Source: Thermococcus barophilus MP (GTDB lineage Archaea; Methanobacteriota_B; Thermococci; Thermococcales; Thermococcaceae). From it: a stretch of DNA of 64,000 nt. The notes below the pieces were generated by a model. That model was not told the origin of the DNA, did not search any database, and saw only the letters and a program-made list of their open reading frames with translations. The stretch's first letter is position 1; each line of letters begins with the position of its first letter. Positions 32,927-44,238 of this stretch are shown piece after piece. The DNA is taken from contig NC_014804.1 of the NCBI RefSeq assembly GCF_000151105.2, forward strand, positions 558,001-622,000. The letters are read 5' to 3'. The position numbers were made by a program, and so were the translations under genes.

Positions 32927-33716
32927 ACCGTCTCTCCCTCTTCTGATACTCCCTAATTATCCTGAGAAAATCTATTTTTCTGAACTCCGGGAAGTACACA
33001 TCAACGAAGAAGAGCTCGCTGTAGGCAATTTGGTAGAGCAAAAAGTTGCTTATCCTGATCTCGCCCCCGGTTCTTATAACGATATCAGGGTCGGGCATAT
33101 TGGGGATATAAAGATATTTTTTCAAAAGCTCCTCATCAATGTCCTTTTTGGTTATGTTTCCATCTTCGATATCGGCAACAATTCTCTTTATGGCATCAAC
33201 TATCTCACTTCTCCCACCATACGCCAGAGCTATGTTTAGAATATAATTGCTGTACTTTCTTGTAGCTCTTTCCGCTTCCTCAGCGGCTTTTCTCACGTTC
33301 TCTGGCAGAAGCTCTCTCCTCCCAATCACGTTAACTCTAATGCCATACTTATGGACTCTCTCATCATGAACCAGTTCCTTAAACTTCTGCTCGAAAAGAT
33401 TCATAAGGGCATTGACCTCTTCAGGACTCCTTTTGAAGTTTTCAGTAGAGAACGCATAAACAGTTAAAGTTTTAATGTTAAGCTCCCTACACCACTCTAA
33501 AATCTCCTCAAGCTTTTTAGAGCCAAAGAGATGTCCATACCAAGGAGGTTTCTCAAGCTTCCTGGCCCATCTCCTGTTTCCATCCATGATAATTGCCACA
33601 TGTTTGGGAATCCTGCCATTAGCCTTTACCTTTTCCAGAAGATAGCGCTCATACAAATCATAAACTGGCTTAAATAAAATATGGGGAATGTGGGAGATCA
33701 CCCTGTAAATTAACAT
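32916..33716 (-). CDS. uppS: Isoprenyl transferase (UppS-like)
   Basis: A 266-residue cis-prenyltransferase, which makes the long polyprenyl diphosphate carrier for glycan assembly. Motifs are AIIMDGNRRWARK near residue 42, LTVYAFSTENFKRS and the C-terminal DIVIRTGGEIRISNFL, IAYSELFFVDVYFPEF. It follows the gamma carbonic anhydrase by six bases in one operon. The product connects to AglB (via lipid-linked sugar) and UppP elsewhere in the window. Confidence 0.94.
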   Translation of the reverse strand: MLIYRVISHIPHILFKPVYDLYERYLLEKVKANGRIPKHVAIIMDGNRRWARKLEKPPWYGHLFGSKKLEEILEWCRELNIKTLTVYAFSTENFKRSPEEVNALMNLFEQKFKELVHDERVHKYGIRVNVIGRRELLPENVRKAAEEAERATRKYSNYILNIALAYGGRSEIVDAIKRIVADIEDGNITKKDIDEELLKKYLYIPNMPDPDIVIRTGGEIRISNFLLYQIAYSELFFVDVYFPEFRKIDFLRIIREYQKRERRFGK

Positions 33717-33722
33717 TCGGCA

Positions 33723-34247
33723 TCACTTTGTTTTCCTTCTGCCTCTAAGGTGCTTTTCAGCAAGTTCTATATAAATTTCAGCATTTCTCTTGGTCATCTC
33801 AATTTCTTTCTCGCTGAGCTGTCTGACCACCTTTCCTGGAACTCCAATGACCAAGCTATAATCTGGGATTTCTTTTCCTGGTGGAATTAATGCTCCAGCT
33901 CCAACGATAACGTGATTGCCGATCTTTGCTCCGTCAAGGACAATAGCACCCATCCCTATGATTACATAGTTTCCAATCCTTGCTCCGTGAACAACCGCAT
34001 TATGTCCAATGGTCACATACTCGCCAATTATTGTCGGCTGTCCATGTGATGTGTGTATGCTGACGTTATCTTGGATGTTTGAACCTTTTCCGACATAAAT
34101 CTGCTCAATATCTCCTCTGAGAACAGCTGATGGCCAAACACTGGTCTTTTCTTCAAGAACAACATCCCCTATTATAACAGCATTTTCATCAACAAAAGCA
34201 CTTTCATGGATTTTAGGCTTCTTTCCCTCAAACTCATAAATTGCCAT
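33723..34247 (-). CDS. Gamma carbonic anhydrase family protein
   Basis: A 174-residue left-handed beta helix with hexapeptide repeats (IIGDVVLEE, TIGHNAVVH, YVIIGMGAIV). Metal ligands of the gamma class are present: HTSHG and TIGHNAVVHGARIG. It may hydrate carbon dioxide or bind other ligands; its family also includes acetyltransferases. ATG at 34245-34247 has GGTGGTGA upstream and matches the family's start (MAIYEFEGKKPKIH). It is the first gene of the uppS operon. Confidence 0.9.
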   Translation of the reverse strand: MAIYEFEGKKPKIHESAFVDENAVIIGDVVLEEKTSVWPSAVLRGDIEQIYVGKGSNIQDNVSIHTSHGQPTIIGEYVTIGHNAVVHGARIGNYVIIGMGAIVLDGAKIGNHVIVGAGALIPPGKEIPDYSLVIGVPGKVVRQLSEKEIEMTKRNAEIYIELAEKHLRGRRKTK

Positions 34248-34337
34248 TTTCACCACCACACTGAACTTTCCGGCAGAACTTATAAATCTTGACCAGACAT
34301 AATTTAACTGATAACTGTGGAAAATTGAGGGGGTAGT

Positions 34338-34742
34338 ATGAGGTATAGAAAGGGGGCAAGTGCCGAAAGGGAGCTCATTAAGATGCTCGAAAAGGAGGGT
34401 TTTGCTGTTATCCGCTCTGCTGGAAGCAAAAAAGTTGATATAGTTGCTGGAAATGGGAAGCTTTACTTCTGCATTGAAGTTAAAAGCACTAAAGGGGAAA
34501 AACTCTATGTTAATGCAGAGGATGTAGACAAGCTGATGAATTTTGCAGAAAAATTTGGAGGTAAAGCGATTATTGCGGTGAAGTTCATAAGCAACGGCTG
34601 GTACTTTTTTTATCCGAATCAGCTTACAAAAAGCGGCAAAAACTATAAAATAAGCTTGAGAGATGCAAGGTATAAAGGGTTAAGGTTTGATGAAATAGTC
34701 GGAAAACAAATGTCCCTGGATGAGGTGATTAAGCGTGAATAA
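34338..34742 (+). CDS. hjc: Holliday junction resolvase Hjc
   Basis: A 134-residue archaeal resolvase that cuts four-way junctions. Nuclease-fold residues are [14 protein letters not shown] (Glu), SKKVDIVA (Asp), and FCIEVKSTK (Glu-x-Lys). Starts MRYRKGAS, as in the family. GGGGGTAGT precedes the ATG. Its stop overlaps the GTG start of the next gene by 8 nt, so the two are probably co-transcribed. Confidence 0.95.
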   Translation: MRYRKGASAERELIKMLEKEGFAVIRSAGSKKVDIVAGNGKLYFCIEVKSTKGEKLYVNAEDVDKLMNFAEKFGGKAIIAVKFISNGWYFFYPNQLTKSGKNYKISLRDARYKGLRFDEIVGKQMSLDEVIKRE

Positions 34743-36279
34743 ATGGCCTGCTATTGCTATAATTTTGGTATTGATGTTTCCCATTGTTCCGCTGGTGAAA
34801 GCTCAGCCGTTAATCATAATAAGCGTTTCGCAGGAATACTTCGAAGGTAGACCTGGAGATATCATAAAAATTCCTGTTACGGTTAGAAATGTTGGAAATG
34901 AGACTGCTTACAACATAACTGTGTATATTTCTGGACCCGTTAAGGGCTTCCAGTACACAATGGCAGCAATATCTAAGCTTGAACCCAATCAAAACACCAC
35001 TGTTGAACTTACCATCTATATCAAAGATGATGCAAGAGCCGGAACATATGATCTGAAAATTGTCGGTCGTGTTGGTGCACTTCTTTTTGAAAAGCCAATA
35101 AAGGTGAGAGTCCTTACGGTCATTGACTATAAGCTTGACATCCAAGTTAAGGACAGATACCTCTATGGCAGTGATGTTGAGGCTACACTTATCGTAAAGT
35201 CGCTTTCAAATGGAGTTATAGTTGGAACAATAAGTTATGAACTGTATTCCGAGGAGGGCTTGCTGAAAAAAGATTCTTGGGTAACATACATAAATCCCCA
35301 GGATAAGTGGTCATATACTCTGTTTCTTCCAAAACCTGATGTTGGAAAATATACGATAATTCTAAGAGCAGAGTTTGCTGGAATCACAAAGACAATCACA
35401 AAGAACTTTTTAGTATACAGAAGAAACCTTACCTATGAAGCATACTTTGAGAATGGCATAATCTATGTGAGGGTTGTGGATAAAGAAGGGAATGGGGTTA
35501 AGGACGTACCAGTCGAAATTGAAGGAGTGCTTTTTAAAACTGATCCATATGGACTTGTCAAATACGAAGCCAAAGAACCTGGGGTTTACAAGATAAAGCT
35601 AAATCTTGACGGAAGAATCGTTGAAACCTTTGTTGAGGTTAAAAAGCTGTTCATCAGCTGGGAGCAGAAAAATGGGACGTTGATTTTATATACCCGAGAT
35701 GCTTCTGGGAAGGGAATCTCAAATGTCAGCATTGAAGCGATCGGACCAAACGGCAGGGTTTATGCGGTGACAGATGAGAACGGACGAGCAGAAATAAGTT
35801 TAAATGAGACAGGATATGGATTGATCACAGTGAAGGCTGAGAGCTCAAGGTACATAGGAGCAGAGATAAGTATAACTGCTGAAAAACCAAAGCCCAAAGA
35901 GACAACCATAACAATAACCACGACAAGAACTCCGACACCAATCCAGCTTAATGAGACACCAACCCAGATTGAGCAGCCGAAAAGGGGCTATGGTTACCTG
36001 CCTATAATCTTCGTCATTTCTGCAGTGCTCTTTGGGACTACATCGTATGTAGCGTTTTTCATGCCAATAATACTTGAAGAGCAACTTGATAAGTACTACT
36101 TTGTTAAAGTCAAAGCTCCCAAGCTGAGAGGTATTAAAAACTTAAGATATGAGAAGGTGATAAATGCAGTTGATGCAAGGGCTACAAAGGGCAAAGTCAG
36201 CATTGATGGCAATAAAGTGGTATGGGAAATTGAAGAGCTTGGGCCTGAAGAAGAGGCATTTTTGCAGGTTTTGCTTTGA
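34735..36279 (+). CDS. Exported, membrane-anchored beta-domain protein
   Basis: A 514-residue protein. It has a signal peptide ([18 protein letters not shown]), an NEW3/CARDB-like domain near residue 35-125 ([23 protein letters not shown]), three or four further beta-sandwich domains with Big/FnIII character, and a Thr-rich linker ([15 protein letters not shown]). A membrane helix ([23 protein letters not shown]) and a cytoplasmic tail of about 70 residues follow. GTG start overlaps hjc. The ends suggest a surface structural protein whose tail may contact intracellular partners. No enzyme motif was seen. Confidence 0.78.
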   Translation: MNKWPAIAIILVLMFPIVPLVKAQPLIIISVSQEYFEGRPGDIIKIPVTVRNVGNETAYNITVYISGPVKGFQYTMAAISKLEPNQNTTVELTIYIKDDARAGTYDLKIVGRVGALLFEKPIKVRVLTVIDYKLDIQVKDRYLYGSDVEATLIVKSLSNGVIVGTISYELYSEEGLLKKDSWVTYINPQDKWSYTLFLPKPDVGKYTIILRAEFAGITKTITKNFLVYRRNLTYEAYFENGIIYVRVVDKEGNGVKDVPVEIEGVLFKTDPYGLVKYEAKEPGVYKIKLNLDGRIVETFVEVKKLFISWEQKNGTLILYTRDASGKGISNVSIEAIGPNGRVYAVTDENGRAEISLNETGYGLITVKAESSRYIGAEISITAEKPKPKETTITITTTRTPTPIQLNETPTQIEQPKRGYGYLPIIFVISAVLFGTTSYVAFFMPIILEEQLDKYYFVKVKAPKLRGIKNLRYEKVINAVDARATKGKVSIDGNKVVWEIEELGPEEEAFLQVLL

Positions 36280-36366
36280 TTCTGTTTTTAATTTCTCGTC
36301 GAGCACATAAAACCTTTTAAGCATAGTTAAACACACTAAGATAGGAATCTAAACGAGGTGGTGAAA

Positions 36367-37404
36367 GTGGTAGACTTTGAGCTTTTGAGGAAAGTTGTTG
36401 AAGCTCCCGGTGTCAGCGGATACGAGTTTTTAGGAATTAGAGACGTTGTTGTTGAGGCTTTGAAGGATTACGTTGATGAAATTAAAATTGACAAGCTTGG
36501 CAATGTTATTGCCCACAAAAAGGGGAGCGGACCAAAAATCATGATTGCGGCACATATGGATAAAATCGGCCTGATGGTAAATCACATTGATAAAAACGGC
36601 TACCTCCACGTGGTTCCTGTTGGAGGAGTTGATCCAAGAACATTAGTTGCCCAGAGGGTTAGAATATTTACAGAGAACGGAGAACTCTATGGAGTTGTTG
36701 GTCACATTCCGCCACACCTAACAAAGCCAGAGGAGAGGAAAAAAGCTGCAGACTGGGATACGATTGTTGTTGATGTTGGTGCAGACTCAAAAGAAGAAGC
36801 TGAAAAGATGGGAATTAAAGTTGGAACAGTTATGGAATTTGCCCCGGCATTCACAAAGCTCACGGAGAATAGGTTTGCATCTCCATATTTGGACGATAGA
36901 ATTTGCCTTTATGCAATGATAGAAGCTGCGAGAGCTGTTGAAAATCATGAAGCTGACATATATTTTGTTGCAAGTGTTCAGGAGGAGGTTGGCTTGAGGG
37001 GTGCAAGGGTTGCAAGCTATGCAATTGATCCTGAGATTGGAATTGCAATGGACGTAACATTTGCTAAGCAGCCCGGAGATAAGGGCAAAATTGTCGTTGA
37101 GCTTGGCAAAGGTCCCGTTATGGACGTTGGTCCAAACATAAATCCAAAGGTCAGAGCATTCGCCGAAGAAGTCGCTAAGAAGTATGAGATTCCGCTTCAA
37201 GTTGAGCCGAGCCCAAGACCAACAGGAACGGATGCAAACATCATGCAGATCAATAGAGAAGGTGTTGCAACTGCCGTTTTAAGCATTCCAATTAAATACA
37301 TGCACTCACAAGTTGAATTAGCTGATGTGAGAGATGTTGACAACACAATCAACCTGGCCAAGCATTTCCTTGAAGAACTCAAGCCTATGAATTTAATCCC
37401 CTGA
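36367..37404 (+). CDS. M42 family aminopeptidase (TET-like)
   Basis: A 345-residue M42 metallopeptidase. These form dodecameric TET particles that trim peptides. Metal ligands are [30 protein letters not shown] and YMHSQVE. An upstream in-frame start exists, but GAGGTGG (36355-36361) sits before the GTG at 36367, and this start ([10 protein letters not shown]) matches the family's N-terminus. Confidence 0.9.
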   Translation: MVDFELLRKVVEAPGVSGYEFLGIRDVVVEALKDYVDEIKIDKLGNVIAHKKGSGPKIMIAAHMDKIGLMVNHIDKNGYLHVVPVGGVDPRTLVAQRVRIFTENGELYGVVGHIPPHLTKPEERKKAADWDTIVVDVGADSKEEAEKMGIKVGTVMEFAPAFTKLTENRFASPYLDDRICLYAMIEAARAVENHEADIYFVASVQEEVGLRGARVASYAIDPEIGIAMDVTFAKQPGDKGKIVVELGKGPVMDVGPNINPKVRAFAEEVAKKYEIPLQVEPSPRPTGTDANIMQINREGVATAVLSIPIKYMHSQVELADVRDVDNTINLAKHFLEELKPMNLIP

Positions 37405-37510
37405 TTTTCTTAATACTTATTTTCCAAAAGCCTTATCTTTTATTGGCGCAGAGTTACTATTGATGTTGGGTTGATGTTCCTGTCTACTGAGAGTTCCATG
37501 GGGGACTAAA

Positions 37511-38068
37511 ATGGCAAGACTCATAGTAGTTCCAATAGTTTTGGAAAAAATTGAAAAAGACGTTGTTGTCGCTGTTGCTGATTATGTTGAGCAGTTTTAC
37601 TCAAGGTTTGGGCTGCATGCTGTTATTCTCTCAGAAATCGGTATAGACAACTTTTCTGTGGAATACAATTGGAATAGGAGGCAGTTTCTTGGAAGGACAT
37701 TCCTTCCTACTTTGGCACAAATTAAAGACACATTAAGAGCCGGGGCTGCCCTTGGCATAACAGACGCTGATTTATACGAAAAAGGCTTAAACTTCATATT
37801 CGGTCTGGCAAGCCCATACTTGAAGGTCGCGATAATTTCGTTACACAGGCTCAGACCTGAGTTTTACGGGGAAATTAATAATGGGGAATTATTGAAAAAT
37901 AGAGCGATAAAAGAAGCCATGCACGAGCTGGGCCATGTGTTTGGTCTCGAGCACTGTCCAAATCCCAAATGTGTTATGCATTTCTCCAACTCAATCCTTG
38001 ATACGGATTTAAAGAGCAGGGAATACTGTGATAACTGTTTGAAAAAACTTAAGGAGGTATTTAAATGA
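37511..38068 (+). CDS. amzA: Archaemetzincin protease
   Basis: A 185-residue archaemetzincin. The extended zinc motif HELGHVFGLEHC is followed by the Cys pattern CPNPKCVMHFSNS and REYCDNCLKKL, as in the family, which has a structural zinc site. It is an intracellular aminopeptidase-like protein of unknown substrate. GGGGGAC precedes the ATG, with a small stem AGTTCC/GGGACT around it. A TATA-like CTTTTATT lies about 75 nt upstream. It overlaps the next gene by four bases. Confidence 0.93.
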   Translation: MARLIVVPIVLEKIEKDVVVAVADYVEQFYSRFGLHAVILSEIGIDNFSVEYNWNRRQFLGRTFLPTLAQIKDTLRAGAALGITDADLYEKGLNFIFGLASPYLKVAIISLHRLRPEFYGEINNGELLKNRAIKEAMHELGHVFGLEHCPNPKCVMHFSNSILDTDLKSREYCDNCLKKLKEVFK

Positions 38069-38619
38069 TTGAAATTGAGCTTAAAGGGTACGCCAATGAT
38101 AGAATTTTTGAAAAAGTTAGGGGAAGATTTGAATTCATGAGAAAAGAGATGCATGAGGATATCTACTACCAGCATCCGTGCAGGGATTTCTCTAAAACTG
38201 ATGAAGCTCTACGGATTAGGATAAAACGGTTTAACGGACATTTTGAGGCATTTTTAACCTATAAAGGTCCTAAACTGGATGACATGTCAAAAACCCGAAA
38301 AGAGATAGAAGTTCCTATAAGCGACGTAGATGCATATTCTGATTTACTGACTTCCTTGGGGTTTGAAAAAGTCCTAACTATTGTGAAAGTCAGAGAAAAA
38401 TACTACGTTGAAAAAGGTGTGACAATTACGCTTGATGAGGTTGAAGGATTGGGGAAGTTCATCGAAATTGAAAAGCTCGTTAAAGAAGAAAAGGACATTA
38501 AAAACGAAGTCAAAAAGCTTCGGGGGATTCTTGAAGATCTTGGGGTTGAAAGATTTGAGCGGAGATCTTATCTGGAGCTTCTGCTTGAGAAGTTGAAGAA
38601 AAATGGTTCCCAAACTTAA
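38065..38619 (+). CDS. CYTH-domain protein (CyaB/ThTPase-like)
   Basis: A 184-residue CYTH protein. N-terminal EIELKGY is the ExExK motif. Further charged residues (RIRIKR, LTYKGP, KTRKEIEVP, EKYYVEKGVTITLDEVEGLGKFIEIE) line the tunnel that binds triphosphates. Archaeal homologs are called class IV adenylate cyclase (CyaB) or tripolyphosphatase/thiamine triphosphatase-like; which reaction this one performs is not clear. ATG overlaps the stop of amzA. Confidence 0.9.
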   Translation: MIEIELKGYANDRIFEKVRGRFEFMRKEMHEDIYYQHPCRDFSKTDEALRIRIKRFNGHFEAFLTYKGPKLDDMSKTRKEIEVPISDVDAYSDLLTSLGFEKVLTIVKVREKYYVEKGVTITLDEVEGLGKFIEIEKLVKEEKDIKNEVKKLRGILEDLGVERFERRSYLELLLEKLKKNGSQT

Positions 38620-39409
38620 TAAATTCAGGAAACATCTCGGCAAACTCACAAAAGGAGAGAAAGACGATGCTATATTCGGATTAGTTGAAGCAGCTTTAAA
38701 GCGGGAAGACATTAATGCGGCAATAAGTGAAGTCAGGCGAATTAAAAACGATTATTACCTTTTTCTTGGGGTTCGAAGTATCGTAAAGAAGATAGTTCAA
38801 TTAGCTAAGAAAAGCATTAATAAGTTTGGAAGCGTATTGAAACATGAAAAGGAAGCTTTTAGGGAGTATTTAAAAGAGCTTGTTATTCTGGCAAATTCCA
38901 TAACAGAAGAAAGGTTAAGGGCTATTGTTTTTGCAGATATTGCAATCGCATTTTATCTGATTGATGAAAGCCTCGAGGGAGATTTGGCACTAAGAACAAG
39001 CCTTGATCTCGCTGAAAAGCTGAAAGATGACGATGTAACTTTTGAAATAGTTTACTCGCTGGTAGAAAATGATCTCCTTGAAAAAGCAGCATATGCAATG
39101 AATCTCGTTAGAAACAGGAAGAAGCTGGATGTAATTCTTTCATATATGGCGCTCCATCTTTATAAGGAGGGCAGGGAAGATGATGCAGCCAAAGTAATTA
39201 CACACATCCAGAGCGATTTCCATAAGGTCATGGCACTCTGGAAAATGGCTGAATTCGAGTCCAAGAGGGACAAAAAGAAGGCGGAAGAAATACTAAAAAA
39301 AGCTATGGAACTTTTAAAGGACATAGAGAATCCAGTGTTGAGATTCGAAGCATTTGTAAAGATCGCTGAATTACAGGAGGAACTTGCTGGTAGATTTAGA
39401 TTTTCATGA
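38603..39409 (+). CDS. Helical repeat (TPR-like) protein
   Basis: A 268-residue all-helical protein with TPR-like repeats (ALKREDINAAISEVRRI; KLKDDDVTFEIVYSLVEND; AAKVITHI; ALWKMAEFES KRDKKKAEEIL). No catalytic motif is present. It overlaps the CYTH gene by 17 nt and converges with the ECF ATPase gene by 14 nt. Its position suggests that it helps assemble or regulate the archaemetzincin–CYTH pair. Confidence 0.75.
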   Translation: MVPKLNKFRKHLGKLTKGEKDDAIFGLVEAALKREDINAAISEVRRIKNDYYLFLGVRSIVKKIVQLAKKSINKFGSVLKHEKEAFREYLKELVILANSITEERLRAIVFADIAIAFYLIDESLEGDLALRTSLDLAEKLKDDDVTFEIVYSLVENDLLEKAAYAMNLVRNRKKLDVILSYMALHLYKEGREDDAAKVITHIQSDFHKVMALWKMAEFESKRDKKKAEEILKKAMELLKDIENPVLRFEAFVKIAELQEELAGRFRFS

Positions 39410-40238
39410 TGCTTTTTAACTTATTTATTAACTCTCTCTCACTGAGTGCTGATCTCTCTAAAAGTCCCTTCTTTTTTAGTTTGTGGGATATTCTAACGCT
39501 GGCAGGCAATCTGATTCCAAGATTTTGAAGAAGCTCCACTTCTTCAAAGACATTTTTTGGTTTGCCCTCCAGCACTATTTCGCCTTTATCGAGAACCACA
39601 ACTCTATCTGCGAAACTCAGGATGTACTCTGTATTGTGCTCTACCAGAACTATTGTAATGCCCTGCTCCTTATTTAACAAGGTTATCAAGCTCAATACCT
39701 GCTCTCTACCAAGGGGATCAAGTTGTGAAGTGGGCTCATCCAGAACTAAAACCTCAGGCTTCATTGCCAAAACGCTTGCAATCGCCAACCTTTGTTTTTG
39801 ACCACCGCTTAAGTTTGGAGGAAATTCATTTTCAAGACCCTCCAAACCTGCAATCCTTAATGCCCATTTGATTCTCCTTTTTATCTCTTCAGGATCCAAA
39901 CCAAGATTTTCGAGACCAAATGCAACTTCTTCTTCGACAGTCATGTTGAAAAGCTGAGAATCGGGATTTTGAAGAACGAGACCCACAATTGTAGACAGCT
40001 TTGCGACGCTTGTCTCTTTGGTGTTGTATCCCTTTACGTAAACATCCCCTCTAAGCTCTCCCCTTATAGAGTGAGGTATTATCCCGTTAAAGGTGAGGCA
40101 TAGGGTCGATTTTCCACTCCCGCTCGGTCCAAGTATCCCGACAAATTCTCCCTTCCTTATCTTCAAATTGATATTCTTAATGGAGTACTCTTTTGCCCTT
40201 GAGTATCTGAAACTCAGATCCTCAACTCTTATGAGCAT
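39396..40238 (-). CDS. ECF-type ABC transporter ATPase (EcfA/CbiO-like)
   Basis: A 280-residue ATPase of the energy-coupling-factor type used for vitamins and metals. Walker A is GPSGSGKSTL, Q-loop LQNPDSQLFNMTVEEEVAFGLENL (the hallmark of ECF ATPases), signature NLSGGQKQR, Walker B VLVLDEPTSQLDP. No T component or S component is adjacent. It starts two bases after trkH, so the two are co-transcribed. Confidence 0.9.
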   Translation of the reverse strand: MLIRVEDLSFRYSRAKEYSIKNINLKIRKGEFVGILGPSGSGKSTLCLTFNGIIPHSIRGELRGDVYVKGYNTKETSVAKLSTIVGLVLQNPDSQLFNMTVEEEVAFGLENLGLDPEEIKRRIKWALRIAGLEGLENEFPPNLSGGQKQRLAIASVLAMKPEVLVLDEPTSQLDPLGREQVLSLITLLNKEQGITIVLVEHNTEYILSFADRVVVLDKGEIVLEGKPKNVFEEVELLQNLGIRLPASVRISHKLKKKGLLERSALSERELINKLKSIMKI

Positions 40239-40240
40239 TA

Positions 40241-41725
40241 TTACTCCCTCTCCACGACTCTCGGTATCAACATCAGGGCACTGACTATAAAGACAAGTGT
40301 GGAGAATATCTCAAGCCTTCCAATCCACATATGGAGGATCAGGAGTATCTTTATGTCCAAAGGAAGGGCAGGAGATGTTATACCAACACTCAGCCCTACG
40401 TTTCCTTGAGCGGAGGCAACCTCAAAGAACGCATTGGCAATGGAGACTCCAAGTCTTGCCATTACCCACACGGTTCCTATAAGCAAGAAGGCGAAATAAG
40501 TCATGGTAAAGCTGAACACCTCCTGAATTTCGTCTTCTGAGAAGATGTAATTACCGACCTTCCTTTTTATGACTGCGCCTTTGGGAAGAATTGCCTGTTG
40601 GATTGTCCATTTTAGACTTTCGTAGGTCAGCGTTATTCGAATGAGCTTTATACCACCTGCCGTACTTCCCGCTCCTCCTCCCACAACCATCAAAAATCCT
40701 ATTAAAAGCTTTGCAAGCTCGGGATATTTCGAAAGATCATCGATTGAAAACCCTGTACATGTTATTGCAGATACCGCATGAAAAACACTTTCTCTAAACG
40801 CTTTGGCGATCTGCATGTGGTTCCAAGTTATTAGGGAATAGCCTATCAGCACTATCGTCGGAATAAGGAAAATGAACATGTATCTTACCTGAATATCCTC
40901 GAAAAAATGCCTTATACTCCGGTTTTTAAACATCTTATAATGAACCGTGAAGTTTACTGCACCCATTATCATGAGAAAAATAGTAACTGCTTCTATACTC
41001 AAGCTGTTAAAGTATCCTATGCTCAGGTCGTGAGAGCTCATACCACCGGTTCCTAAACCAGTCATTGAATGAATAACTGCATCAAACATTGGCATTCCGT
41101 TGATGTAATAGAGATAGATGCCCAATAGGGTTAGAATTGCATATATCTGGAAGATTATTTTAGAAGTATTGGCCAAGTTTGGAAGTATTCTTTCAGTCCT
41201 TGCTTCAGCCTTGTAAAGCCTTGCTGCTGCAACTCCTGGGCGAATTAAAATAGTAAGGGCAACCAAAACAATTCCAATTCCGCCGAGCCACTGCATCCAT
41301 GAACGCCAGAAGAGGAGTATGTGAGGATAGCTTTCAAGATTGCTCATCATCGTTAGCCCTGTTCCAGTCCAAGCAGACATGCTTTCGAAATACGAATCAA
41401 TGAAGCTCATATGGGCTATTTTCATGAAGGGAACAACACTTATAAATGAAGCAAAGAGCCAGACAAATGCAGCTGAGATCATTGCCTGCCTGAGGTTTAC
41501 ATCTTCAATCATCTTGACGTGTCTCCCAAGCCAAGCCCCAAGGAGAATGCTTATTACTCCAGGGATTACAAAGTAGTAAACATAAACAATCTCATTCGGA
41601 TAGAACCACACAATTAGAGGGGGGATCAGATAAGCCAGACCGATACCTTGAAGCAGTGCACCTATTAGATTTTTAACAACAAAGAGATCTTCAGTTAAAT
41701 TTATGTATCTTCTGACTCCAAGCAT
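40241..41725 (-). CDS. trkH: TrkH-family potassium uptake channel
   Basis: A 494-residue potassium transporter with four pore-loop repeats: AWTGTGLTM, SMTGLGTGGMSS, ITCTGFSIDD and ASAQGNVGLS. About 10 helices. It imports potassium in partnership with a TrkA-type RCK protein, which is not present next to it in this window. GGTGAGCG precedes the ATG. Ends two bases from the ECF ATPase start. Confidence 0.95.
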   Translation of the reverse strand: MLGVRRYINLTEDLFVVKNLIGALLQGIGLAYLIPPLIVWFYPNEIVYVYYFVIPGVISILLGAWLGRHVKMIEDVNLRQAMISAAFVWLFASFISVVPFMKIAHMSFIDSYFESMSAWTGTGLTMMSNLESYPHILLFWRSWMQWLGGIGIVLVALTILIRPGVAAARLYKAEARTERILPNLANTSKIIFQIYAILTLLGIYLYYINGMPMFDAVIHSMTGLGTGGMSSHDLSIGYFNSLSIEAVTIFLMIMGAVNFTVHYKMFKNRSIRHFFEDIQVRYMFIFLIPTIVLIGYSLITWNHMQIAKAFRESVFHAVSAITCTGFSIDDLSKYPELAKLLIGFLMVVGGGAGSTAGGIKLIRITLTYESLKWTIQQAILPKGAVIKRKVGNYIFSEDEIQEVFSFTMTYFAFLLIGTVWVMARLGVSIANAFFEVASAQGNVGLSVGITSPALPLDIKILLILHMWIGRLEIFSTLVFIVSALMLIPRVVERE

Positions 41726-41783
41726 TCGCTCACCACAAAACTAAAAATCACAAACAAATAAAAGATTTTCGTGAGGGTGGAGC

Positions 41784-43954
<2,171 letters not shown>

Positions 43955-44004
43955 TTGTTTAATTATTTTGTTGTGTTTTTTAAATCATATAAAAAGCTCG
44001 GCGT

Positions 44005-44091
44005 TGGCGCCGGGGCGGGGATTTGAACCCCGGCGGGCAAACGCCCAGTGGATCTCGAGTCCACCGCCTTCCCTGGCTAGGCTACCCCGGC
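44005..44091 (-). tRNA. tRNA-Ser (CGA)
   Basis: Read on the minus strand. Acceptor GCCGGGG with CCCCGGC, a long variable arm (GGGCGTTTGCCC) as in class II tRNA, anticodon stem-loop GTGGA-CTCGAGA-TCCAC with anticodon CGA, discriminator G and encoded CCA (44005-44007). A TATA box (CTTTATAAAAG) lies about 28 nt upstream. Confidence 0.96.
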
Positions 44092-44238
44092 TCCATGAGA
44101 TTGTTATACTGAGCTTTTATAAAGCTTATCAGCAAAAACTTTATTAACATTTTATTACTAAAATATTTTCGAGCTCCAATCAAAGAGAAGGTTTAAATGG
44201 AACAAAAGCGTAGATAAAATTGTAAGGAGGTGACAGAA

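Noticed and set aside
37440-37510. C/D-box RNA in the leader of the archaemetzincin gene (TTGATGT repeats)
   Set aside because: Boxes are imperfect and the segment sits between TATA and start as an ordinary leader.
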